From Cucumis sativus (lineage: Eukaryota > Streptophyta > Magnoliopsida > Cucurbitales > Cucurbitaceae): a DNA stretch of 64,000 nt. Made by a program: the position numbers and the translations under genes. The notes beneath the pieces were generated by a model. That model had not been told where the DNA came from. It worked only from the letters and a program-made list of their open reading frames with translations, and searched no databases. The stretch lies in the NCBI RefSeq assembly GCF_000004075.3, contig NC_026655.2, forward strand, positions 2,108,001 through 2,172,000, read 5' to 3'. This document shows, piece after piece, positions 26,466-37,600 of the stretch; position 1 is the first letter of the stretch; each line of letters begins with the position of its first letter.

Positions 26466-27254
26466 AGGAAGGATTCCACAAGAGTGTAAGCCTTATAATG
26501 GTGAATTGTAAGAAATAAAGAAATTGGTTTTAATGGCGGACTCTCAAGCTTTCTGTAAGGAAACAGTTTACCGCCGTTGATTAGCGAAATTACAATCCTA
26601 CCCCTTGTTCTCCATTTTAACTAAAATTTTCAATTGAATTATGAACTTCGTATTGTTGTTCGTAGTAATGCTATGCTTGTTATGAAAAACCATTTATGTT
26701 TACGGATCTTTTTATTTACCTCTTGTTGAGTTCATTGTCTCATATCTGGAATGAAGTTTTTATGTGATTTATTGTCCCATATCATGAATGAAGTTTTTCC
26801 ATATCACATTAGAGATTCAAACTTTTGTTGAATTCATCGTATGATTTATATCTCTTTAAATCCATCGTAAGCTTTTTTTTTATTAATTATCATAACTTTA
26901 ACTTGCTATTCTAAAAAAACTTGATAAACCGACACGAAACCACCAAAGTTTTATTTTCTGGATGATTTACTTATGCAAAAAAAAAAAATTAAAACATCAT
27001 ACATGTGAATGTCTCATTTTTCTTTTTGTATCGTTCTACCCTATTTGTCAAAAAGTAATTGTGGTAACCAAATGAAAGAATATTTTATTTAGTAAAAAAA
27101 GTAAGTACTTTTCGTTTTGAATTATATCATTTTTTGAAACTATTTACAAATCTCTTTAATGACCGATTTACACGTATGTCTATTATTTTACCAAAAACAA
27201 TTTAAAGTAGCAAAATACTGGAGTAAAAATTTGAAAACTTACCGTAAATGACAA

Positions 27255-27345
27255 AACTATGCAAATATTTACAAACAAATGATAAAACACTGATAACATT
27301 GATAGACACTGATAAATAAATTGTAAAATTTTACTATATTTGTGG
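27255..27345. repeat. Palindromic MITE-like repeat, copy 3
   Basis: GCAAATATTTACAAACAAAT, then ACATTGATAGACACTGATAA, then TTGTAAAATTTTACTATATT: the same arm and core order as the other copies. Confidence 0.45.
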
Positions 27346-30247
27346 AAAAACAAGCCTTAAATTTGAAAATAATAATGCTTTAAAAAAAGTAATTGAGATG
27401 AAGAATGAGAATGAAATGGGTTTTCCTTGTTAAGAAGAATGGAATCAAAGAAAAGAAAGAAAAGGAAAAAGTAGAGTGAGATTTGTGGAATGGAGGAGAA
27501 GGGGAAGGGCAATTGTGGAAGGATGTGGTAGAATAATAAGGAAGGAGACAGCTGGCAGGGAAGTGGGGCAGAGGAAAGTTGTTGGATCCACATATTGTAT
27601 TGTATTTAGTGTCGGTGGAGATTAAAATTATATGCTTCCTTTTCTTTTCTATTATTTGCATTTGATTTATTATGTCCATTTCATGCTTCTTCTTCTTCTT
27701 TTTAATTAATATCAAATCATTCAATTCTATACATTCATTTAAAGTTTAATTAGATTTTTGTGACTCATCAACTCAAACAAAATAAATAAAATTCCGCTTA
27801 GTCATATTTTTATTTTGGTTGAAGTTAAAGGAGCGACTGATCACTATTGGTTTAGAAGAAATCAAACCGACCACATTTTCTTTAAAATTACAAAAGGCTT
27901 ATGACGATTGATTTGCCAAATTCAAGGTCGTTTGGTTTGCCAACTTCAAAAGTTATATAAACAATTCAACTTAAACGGTGTTACTATTGAAATTTGCACA
28001 TTTATCAAGCAACTTCATCTTCTATCTTTAATTTTTACAATTATCGAATAATTCTACGTTCTTCTCTTCACTTTTGTTGAAAGATTTCATCTAACAACCC
28101 TACGACTCTAAACACAAATTTACTGATACTTCGAACAAAGTCAATCGAATTATATAGTTTATTCAACGATGTTGACATAATTGTTTAATATATAAATATA
28201 AATACACACTAAAATATTACCAAAAATTTTGGACCCATTTCATTCAAATCGACATTCCATGTCTAAACTCCTAAAAAGTAAACAGATGCAAAATCGACTT
28301 TCCAACTAAATTTTATAATCGAATGTTCAAATCGATCTCAACCATTGATAAGACAAGAAAAGACCTCCTTCAATCAATTCGTTAAATTTTTTAAAAATTT
28401 TGAGAAAATGTTGTTTGAAGACACTGGAGATTTTGATATATCGGTTCGAGTTTTGAATCTATATGACTCCTCGTAAATATTATTATTTTATTTATTTGGT
28501 TAAAGGACAGAATTTTCTTTATTTAATTATGAAATTGGAGTTAATTGTCATAAGATCGATAATGCATTTCAACATTTCTTTCGTTTTTCTTTATATGGAT
28601 TTTGTGGACTATTTAATTAGTGGGAAATTTTATATGATTTTGCCGACACTCTTGTAGGCCATGTTATGCTTATGTTTGAAAAATGCTGGAAAATCGATTA
28701 ATTTGGAAAAAAAATACACAATTGGATTCCAGCATTGCCTTTTTAACAATTAAATGTTGCTTTCAAATGTGCCAATAAAATCAATAAAAGTATATCAATA
28801 AATACTTTGGATAAATTTTAATTTAAACCTTCAATTCCACCGAACAAGAGTCTAAAAACAATTTTGAGCCAAAAAGTGATCTAAGAAACTCTACATAATT
28901 TACTAGTTTCATTTGTATCAAAATTTGCACAATTTTAAGGTTGATTGGTCCTAAATTAACCATGGTCAAAACTCACAAAATTTGAAATTGATATGTATTT
29001 GACATTTATAACAATTTTTCAATCAGAAAAAACAGAATACTTTTTCAAGTTAAAATTACAAGAGACTTCAGTTAGGAATGCTATTTGACAAAAATAAATT
29101 CAATGGATTGAAAATTCGAGTCGTTCGCCTAAATGAACTCGATTTTGCAATGTTTATTATTTGTGACATATGATATTAGGAACTAGGATCTAACAAGAAG
29201 TGGATGACAAACAATATATAAATCATCAAATAGTTGTAAAAAATTAATCCAGAAAAAGCAGCAGAATGCAGTGAGGGTTCAAGATTTGAGGTCAAATCCT
29301 ACTAAGATCAGAATTTAATGAACTACTTACTACACAACTGGGTGTAACATGGAAGCACTTGGGAATAGTACAATCTTAACATAAAATTGCGAATGATGAG
29401 GTTCTGTTATGCTTCATAGTCTCAGCCTCTCAACTAATCTTTTGAAGTTGTACTTGTTGCATTTGATCTAAAATAGGAACTCTCTAACCCTATAAGTGCA
29501 TCTAATATGTATTACGAGTGAACTGTTTTAATTCTCTATGACCATGCATCTTCTGTTTTCTTTATTTGTCGAATTCATAACAAATAACAAAAAGCATGGC
29601 AAAGGAAATGCATTCTTAGTAAAATGAACTGATATTCTCAGCAGTTCTCAATAAGATATCAACAGATTCAGACACAACATGAGATGTAAGAACTTGATCA
29701 AACTCGCCTGACCTGATGGCTGTCTGAAGATATCATTCCACAATTGGTCAGTTTTTCCATGGATAAGCCTGTAGTAAAACAACCATAATCGGCAGGATGG
29801 TCGACAAGAACACTGTGAGTCATCATCACCAAGCGATAACTGATTAAAGCAAAACCAGCTATATTTGTAGAAGTACTAGTAACTTCCATGTTCTAACTTC
29901 TCGGCGTCAGTTAAACCAAATATGAACAAGAAGTACCTTCATTTTACTCTATGTGGATTGATATTATGGCATTAACAACAATGCAACACTTTTTCAAGGT
30001 ACATTTTCCTAAACCAACCTGGAATTTTGATCCACCAAAAGTTTGACCTTGTTCCTTTTGTCCAATATAATGGAATGACATGTCAGAGTTGCCATTTTCC
30101 TGTATCAGTTTCAGCTAAACACAACAGGGTAAAATAAAAAACCTCTTATTTCTCTGCTGCTAATATTGTAAAGGGAAGGAGGGGCAGATGCAAAAGAATG
30201 GATAAACAAACGTCAATTCATATGCATTAAATTCTAGTGCTACATCA

Positions 30248-31816
30248 TCAAAATGCTCTACGCATTCCTCTTCTCGGTTTCTTGACAAAACTCAATCGAA
30301 TTTGCTTCAGTCGTCGCCTCTTTCTCGCCATTTTCTCTGGCAATGTCTCCCTCTTCTTTGCAACCTTCTTATCCTTTGGCTTCTTTACATATTTCGGATC
30401 CACCTGATATGCTTTTGGAGTAACTGGTACACCCCGTTTTTGAGCTTCGTTAAAGAGTGAATTCGCTTTGTCCAAACGATTGTGGGCACAAAGTTTTCCC
30501 ATCAATAGATCATATGTTTTAATCCCAGGTTCACACCCATCCTTCTTCATCTTTGCAAATACAACCAGTGCATGATCAATTCTCTCAATCCCACACAAAA
30601 TATTCATAAACTCATAATAAGCCTTCTTATCAAGTGCATCTCCATATCCGACAGACTTCATCCTGTCAATCATTTCATCCCCCTCCCCCGTTCGTGCCGC
30701 TTGATACAAACTTCTAATCAATATGAGGAACGTTTCAGCATTGGGATGACATCCCCATTCCCCCATTCGATGAAACAAATTAACTGCATCAGTAGTTCTC
30801 CTAATCTTGCACAAATTATTGATCAGCACATTGAAAGTTTCGACATTTCGTGGAACCCCACGACAATCCATTTCCACCAGAATTTCCTCAGCTTCAGAAT
30901 CAAGTCTAAACGGATCCTTTTTCCTACAAAGTTTGCAAACACAATCAAGCAAAGCATTATATGCGGTTGTCCCTAACTCGAACCCGCCCCTGTACATCTC
31001 ACCCGCTAGCCTTTTAGCTTCATCAAGTTTCTCATTCACACACCATCCTTTGATCAGAGTATCGCATATTGCTTCATCAGGGAAAAATTCATTAGCCAAG
31101 TCTTTGACCATCTTTTCAGCATGGCTCCCGAACCCATTTTCACAAAGCTTCTCCACTACCATCCTAAGCGACTCTTTATCCCTCTTAAGCCCGTAATTCG
31201 TCTCCATCGTCTCAAAAAATGAGATCAACTTAGTGGGTCGCCCAGCACGAGCGAACCGATGAATAGACGACTTCAGGGTTTTAGGCCCATTGATCCCTAA
31301 ACCTTTCGCAAGGACTTCCTGAACCGCATTGAAATCTTTTCTACGACCAAAGAAATCAACAAAATACGATATAGTTTCATCAGTGTGATGAAAATCAGGA
31401 TTCGATACTAACCATTCATTAAACCCTAACACTGTACGGCCAGCTTCCGATGAGAGATTGAGTGTGTTACGAACCAACTCCGGATTCGGTTTAACATGCG
31501 AAAAGCTAAGTTGAAGACGCTGTGTAATGGGAAGAGGATCCGAATCAGGGTCTTTGAGAAGCTCAGATGCAAGTGATTGGGATGTTTGATCCACGTGATT
31601 GTTGACGGACTCGGAAGAGAACGAATGAGAAAGTGAGAGATACAAGGGAGAAGAAAACCTTAACGCCGCCCCATGATGTCGGAAATGGTGGAAGAGAGAC
31701 GTCAAATTTCGATGTAAAAGAACCGTCCTAGCAGAATCTTTCAAGGAATTAGTAGAAGACGATGATAGAGATCGAAGAACTAAGGTTCGAAGTTGCAGAT
31801 ACGGTAATGGCGGCAT
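30248..31816 (-). CDS. PNM1: Pentatricopeptide repeat protein, PNM1-like (mitochondria/nucleus)
   Basis: An intronless P-class PPR protein of 522 residues. The first 75 or so residues are Ser/Arg/Leu/His-rich with few acidic residues, fitting a mitochondrial targeting peptide. From about residue 240 to 475 there are at least six PPR units, for example those beginning TTAYNALLDCVC, VETFNVLINNLCK, KKAYYEFMNILCG and IKTYDLLMGKLCA. The C-terminal 45 residues are strongly basic, with KKPKDKKVAKKR, MARKRRRLK and KKPRRGMRRAF, consistent with a nuclear signal. Arabidopsis PNM1 (At5g60960) is reported in both mitochondria and nucleus and has similar length. The PPR class is certain; the orthology is a strong inference from architecture and from the neighbouring COBRA gene. 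Plus-strand frames inside it are shadows. Confidence 0.9.
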   Translation of the reverse strand: MPPLPYLQLRTLVLRSLSSSSTNSLKDSARTVLLHRNLTSLFHHFRHHGAALRFSSPLYLSLSHSFSSESVNNHVDQTSQSLASELLKDPDSDPLPITQRLQLSFSHVKPNPELVRNTLNLSSEAGRTVLGFNEWLVSNPDFHHTDETISYFVDFFGRRKDFNAVQEVLAKGLGINGPKTLKSSIHRFARAGRPTKLISFFETMETNYGLKRDKESLRMVVEKLCENGFGSHAEKMVKDLANEFFPDEAICDTLIKGWCVNEKLDEAKRLAGEMYRGGFELGTTAYNALLDCVCKLCRKKDPFRLDSEAEEILVEMDCRGVPRNVETFNVLINNLCKIRRTTDAVNLFHRMGEWGCHPNAETFLILIRSLYQAARTGEGDEMIDRMKSVGYGDALDKKAYYEFMNILCGIERIDHALVVFAKMKKDGCEPGIKTYDLLMGKLCAHNRLDKANSLFNEAQKRGVPVTPKAYQVDPKYVKKPKDKKVAKKRETLPEKMARKRRRLKQIRLSFVKKPRRGMRRAF

Positions 31817-33333
31817 GGTTGAGAGCTCTGAAAAATAAAAATGGAACTGAGCTCAGAAGAAGAAGGAAGCAAGAGGGAAAAACCTAAGAGACAGTTTAGA
31901 TACTGGGCTGGGCCGATGATACGGGCCGATAATGTGTTATGTCTCACTCTCCATTTTCTTTTTCATATTTGAGAAATTTTCAAAACTATTATTAATCTAA
32001 AATTTTGATATTTTAATTTATTTTACATATTTAAGTTAATTTCTTAAATGTGAAGCAAGATAAAAAGTAACTTTTATGTTTCTTAAGAACTGTGTCTAAG
32101 CTCATCCCGACTAATATAAAGAAAATAAGTTCCACCTATATTGGATATTTGTAATAGAAAAATTTGATAGTTGCAAATTTAGTCATTAAATTTAAATTAA
32201 TTAAGTATATAGTAATATTTTAAAAAATTTGTAAATATAGTAAAAGTTGTCAAACTCTATCAATGATAAAGTCTATCGTCGATAAACTATGTTGTAAATA
32301 TTGGTCTAGCACTGATAGATCATACAAGATCTATCAACGATAATTTTGTTATATTTTGTAATTCTTTTAAAATATTATTATATCTTTAATTATTATTTCT
32401 CAAATAACCATCGATTACAACTACCCTAGAAAAAAAGAAGTAAGAGATAAAATAAAAAACGGCCCATAACTGGAGTTGAATACATTTTTGTTTAATAATG
32501 TTAGGAATAAAATGCACCTAAAAAGTTGAGGGAAAAGTTTTTTTTGGTTAAATATATATATTTTTTATATATTTAGGTAATCTTTCAAATATAATAATAA
32601 AAAAAACAATTCTGTAACGATACTTACTTGGCTTAGCTTGCAAAAATCAGAAGATCATGCCTAGCTTGCAAAAATCATGACCCCTAGTGATATATATATG
32701 TGACATGAGATGTATGTTGGTCTCGCTATTCAAATTTAGGTGTCAAATAATCCGAGATTATTGAGGTTCTTCCTAGATCTACAAGAAAAGCTACCTACCC
32801 ATAAGGTAGTTTGTAAATCAAAACCGTGCATGTTGATACAAATTATAAAATTCATACACATATACAAATAAAACCCAAATTATTGCTTTTGTGAAAATGT
32901 AAGGTTCAAGTTGATACAAATATTGTGTTTTAAATGGATTCAAATCATAAAATTCATGATTTAAGTTGATACAGTTTGTAGTTTATAGTTTGAGATTCAA
33001 GTAGTTATGGATGCGAAAAAAAATCTTACATCTCACATGACTTCACACCATACTCTGCTATCTTTTAAGAGTGAATTAAAGTATAAAAGTGCAGTAGACA
33101 TAGAAATCAATACTCCTCAAAACTATTAAACATGTAAAACGTCCAACATTCTATATCAACTCATCTTCCTATACTGAGTATGAAATTTGCAATGGATATA
33201 TGTATTTCAAAAATTAAAATAAAATTATATTCCATTCAAATGCAAATAAGCTTTAAAAAAAGTATAAATCTAATCAAACATTTTTCCTTGATATATACCA
33301 AAACTAAAGAAACTTTTAAACCTACTAACAAAA
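31817..33333. other. Intergenic upstream of PPR gene
   Basis: Holds the PPR promoter and a palindromic repeat. No gene seen; the 83-residue frame at 33180-33431 is Lys/Ile/Asn low complexity and overlaps the F-box pseudogene. Confidence 0.6.
32218..32375. repeat. Palindromic MITE-like repeat, copy 4
   Basis: The clearest core of the family: CTCTATCAATGATAAAGTCT at 32255-32274, then CACTGATAGATCAT, then GATCTATCAACGATAATTTT, with arms TTGTAAATATAG on the left and TTTTGTTATATTTTGTAA on the right. Confidence 0.55.
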
Positions 33334-33919
33334 TTATAAATTTGTTCCTTCCAAAATGTTCGGTAGAGAACCAAAATTCAAGCATTCTATTTGACAAACA
33401 AAATTCTTCTTCTTTTGATCCTTTGATATGATCCTCTTCTTTTTAGTCAAAGGATTATAGAAGCAAAAAAAGTCCCAATAGATTAGAAATAATATCTCTC
33501 CGTCTTCGAACATTTTGATGAGCTCAGGACAACTCCATTGCTTTGAAATATCACTAATAACAAATTTTCTAATCCACAAATCTAGCTCTTGCATACTCCA
33601 AACTTGAATCGTCAGGTCATCTTTTTCCCAATTGGCATAAATGGTACCATTAAATGGATGCATCTTACCTTCCCCGGCGTGAACTTGCAAGATTGCACTC
33701 ATTTCAATTTGTTTCGGTTTCAACATCCAGAGCATATATGACATACTTTTTCTCTTCCTTTTCACATTTTTCTTTTCCCAACCAATAGATGATTCCATTC
33801 AAGTAAACACCACCATCGCGAACAACAATATCATATGAGAGGTTGTGAAGATGCCTCCATTGGTTATGAATAGGGATGTGGTTGGTTCCACTTCTACCAA
33901 AAGTAAGAACTTCCATCAT
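33334..33919 (-). pseudogene. Truncated, frameshifted F-box (FBA-type) pseudogene
   Basis: Two overlapping minus-strand frames together match the C-terminal half of the F-box proteins at 56.5 and 59.3 kb. The first (33919 to about 33717) has DVLRFG-like TFGRSG, NQWRHL and YLNGIIYWLGK, then YVIYALDVETE. The second (about 33722 to 33334) continues with IQVWSMQELDLWI, FFCFYNPL and LNFGSLPNILEGTNL. By comparison with the intact copies a single extra base near 33717-33722 shifts the frame. The F-box itself and about the first 215 residues are missing; no trace of them is seen upstream to 34604. It is almost certainly non-functional as an F-box adaptor. Confidence 0.85.
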
Positions 33920-34604
33920 GTAGTAATCTTATAGTCTAATTAATTGCTATATTGTTATTTAATTTTAGACTGATTATTTAATTGCAAAGTTATTTAAAGT
34001 CATTTCCTTGTTATTTAATGAAAAATATAGAGATAAAAAGTTATTTAAAGGAGCATTTTATTAGACATTTTTTGAAAGTAAATCCATAAACCTCTAAAAT
34101 TATTTGTTTCCTATATATGTTTTACCAATATTTTTAAAAACAAGTTTTTGAAAAGTAAGAAAACACACATATATATATATATATAAAATTTCAAGAAGAC
34201 TATAATATTCATCAAAAACTATTTCAAAACTCTGAACTTGCTACAACTTTTATTAATTTATCTCCATCATTTTTTTATTTTTTGTTGCGGCCTACAATGT
34301 TTATTATTTCCTTTTCAAACTAAAACAATTTATATCTTAAACATAATTTGTATCTCAATATAACCTTCATCTGAATGATTATGAAAGAAATTATTGGTAC
34401 GTAAAGACACCCATTATTATATTGATAAGGAAGAAAGTAACATCTTTAGAAACTGAAGGAGTGCCCTGCTATGTTAAACACGTCGTCTTTCTTAGTATAC
34501 AGATTTGTTCGTATAGCCTTATCATGTGAGCAAAGCTAAATTTCTCAAGCAGAGCAGCTCAGTTTGTCCAATTCAAAATTGAATTATGTGTGTGTGGTTT
34601 TAAT
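33920..34604. other. Intergenic between F-box pseudogene and AAE 3' end
   Basis: AT-rich, with a short AT microsatellite near 34170. It probably includes the AAE 3' untranslated region. No gene seen. Confidence 0.6.
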
Positions 34605-37600
34605 TTAGAGCTTTGTTTTGTGTTCAAGTGTAAGCTGCTGCCTCAATATCCTTCTCATAACCTTATTTGTTGCAGTCCTTGGAAGGGAAGGGTACGGAAC
34701 CACACGATGAACCTATCAAAATTACATGATATCAAGTGAAATCATCAAATGTAATTGGAATTTGAAAGCGAGGTTTTGAAATTGTTAAAATCAATTTTAT
34801 GTTTAGATGTATTTTTCATAGTATTGAAATTGATTTTGAAAGAATAAACACGTTTTGAGTGATTTAGACCATTTTAAAATTACTCTCAAACTCAAATGAG
34901 GTAAGTAGAAATCCTACCCTGAACAGTGGATTGAGGTTTTTCTGGATAGCTGAATTGAAAGACTGCTTTAACTTGTCTAAATCTATGCTAGTTTCGCTTG
35001 GATTCTTGAACACAATTGCAATCACCAACCTTTCGGGGCCACCACCCTGCGGTGGTACCCCGATGGCAGCTGTTTCAAGAATGCTGTTGTTGACTGTATT
35101 GCAGATTCGCTCAATCTCGACCGAACTCACCTGCATGATGAGGATAAGTTGAGTGATTTGGATATTTAAACCTCACGTTTAAAGATAATATTGATCCTCT
35201 GACGCAGGATTTTAAGTACTTCACAAAATTTGTGAAGATATAATTTTTTATTTGGAAAAACAATCAGAACCTACACTCAATATTCTCCTTTCACATATTT
35301 AATTATAAAAGTAGGAATTAGATTTAGCTTCCTGCAAGAATTTAAACAAACAGAACTATAATCTCTATGGTTCCATCATTTTTTAAACTAAATATCAAAT
35401 AAAATGTCGAAGTTCTTCTGCATGGCATGACCATATATAGCTGTCAGTATTGAGCCTCAGCAAAAAGATTCTTTTCACCCGGAGAAGTTGAAAGAAAATT
35501 ACCTTTATGCCTCCAAGATTCATTGTATCATCTGCACGACCATGTGCCCGATAAAATCCTCGAGGAGAACGCTCAAACAGATCTCCATGCCTTCTCATTA
35601 ACTGTTAAGAAAGTGACCGGAAAATGGTAACATTCAAGTGCAAGTAGCATTTCTTTAGCAGTAAATCTGAAAATTGGCTTACCATTCCATTCCAAATGGG
35701 CATTCCCTTGAAATAGATATCATAATGGTCAGCATTCAAGAGACTGCTAGAAGCTCCAAACATGAAAGGTCCGAGCGCCAATTCGCCAATTCCTGGCATA
35801 TTTTGTGGCTAAAGAGGGAAGAAGACAAAGACAAATGTTGAGTTTAAGAACTCAAGTAACAATATTTAACATACAGGTTACAGACCCTTCAATTTGATGC
35901 ATGGAAAATTGAGAGAATTAGCAAAGAAACTCTAGAAGCTTCATAACTAAGAGTACCATATTTCAACACCATCATCGTTTTACATTTCACTGAAGCTAAA
36001 GCGTGGATTACTCAAAAATAAACAAGAACAAAGGAGAAATGAAAAAATGCAATCTTTCTTAAAACAAACTAAGGGAAAACAACAACGACGACGAAAAACC
36101 AAGCTCTTCTTGAGAAAGTATCAAAATTTTCCCATAACTTGTTAAGTTATATCAATTGTCACCCTAAACTTTCAATTTCATTAAATGACAACCATGCAAC
36201 CTAAATTTAGATATGTGTTGTAATCTTTTAACTTAAGATGTTCGGCAACTTTTATACTTTGATAAAATTTCATTTGAGACTTAATTAAAAAAGTATTATC
36301 ATGTGCATTCAATGAATTATATAACGTACACAGGATACAAATTTGATAAATTTTCAAAGAAGACAATATTAGAGCTAAAAATTTGTTAAAATTTGTGAGT
36401 TTTAACAAAGCTATTCAATGACTAATTTGTGTAAAACTTCAAATTGTGCCTAACTTGATATTATCGATTGCATTAACTAAGGCTAAGGTACAATTTAAAG
36501 ACATTAAAAGTGTATGGTGAAAGTCGATGCTTGACCAAGTTTAATTAGTGTTATTTATTTTTATTTTGTTTATTATTTTTTTTAATAAAGCAGCCCCACT
36601 CAATGCTATTGACACTAATCAGCCTACATTGGGATGAAGAGCTGTTCTTACAATAGGAGAACCATCATCGCCAAGAATAAAGAGACTGCACCCCATAGCT
36701 GGTGTGCTAAACGCCGCCAATGCCTGAGCCTGCAACATTGACCCTGTAACAAATCCACCACCAATCTCCGTCCCACCACAATATTCGATGATAGGCTTAT
36801 AGCAAGCTCTTCCCATTAGCCATAGGTATTCATCTACGCTAGATGCTTCTCCAGTGGAGGCAAAACAACTAGAAGTTGCACCAGAAAAGAAATGAAAGAA
36901 ATTGAACTAAAATAATGACAGTTTTAATCTTGAGGCTCACAGAGATAACGATTCTATAAACAAATTGAAAGTATGAATAGTAAGCTCACCGGATGGAAGA
37001 CCAATCATAACCTGATGTGCAGTTTGTACTTTTCCATGAACGGACAATACTTGGAATCACCCCAAGCATTGTTGTTTTAGCATCCTACAGAGGACAGAGA
37101 TCGTGAGACGAAAAACATTACCGCCTGATATATTTATTAGTTAAAACTACAATTGAAAGTTTAATGTAGTTGCTTCAAAAAACAGGCTTGTGTATAAAGT
37201 TTAGAGTTTTGAGCGAAGTTTACCTGTATAAATTTAACAAATCCAGAACTAAGTGGGGATCCATTGTATAATGCCATGGAAGCCTTGTTTAATAATGAAG
37301 CATAAACTAACCATGGACCCATCATCCACCCAAGATTAGTGGGCCAAGCAACAACATCACCTTTATGAATGTCCATGTGGCACCATGCATCGGCTGCAGC
37401 TTTCAAAGGTGTTACAAGTGTCCATGGAATTGCTTTTGGCTCTCCTGACCAACAAACAAACACAATTGTCAAGCTTAGAAGCATGAGAACAACTATGGTT
37501 GTTAATGGTACATCCTAAGACGATAATTTAGAAGGTTGGAAAGCCATGCTAGGAACATAAATTTGTAAAATTTAAGCTCTAAAGAGCTAAATAATCTTGT

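Larger units (their letters stand above)
26356..30247. other. Intergenic upstream of COBRA gene and downstream of PPR gene
   Basis: It contains the COBRA-gene leader and promoter, one palindromic repeat, and otherwise AT-rich sequence without a supported gene. Around 29220-30240 the composition is less AT-rich and may be the 3' untranslated region of the PPR gene; the 63-residue frame at 29698-29889 shows no domain. Confidence 0.55.

Noticed and set aside
30572..31196. Two plus-strand frames of about 130 codons opposite the PPR gene
   Set aside because: They are antisense shadows of a long, well-supported coding frame and show no domain.
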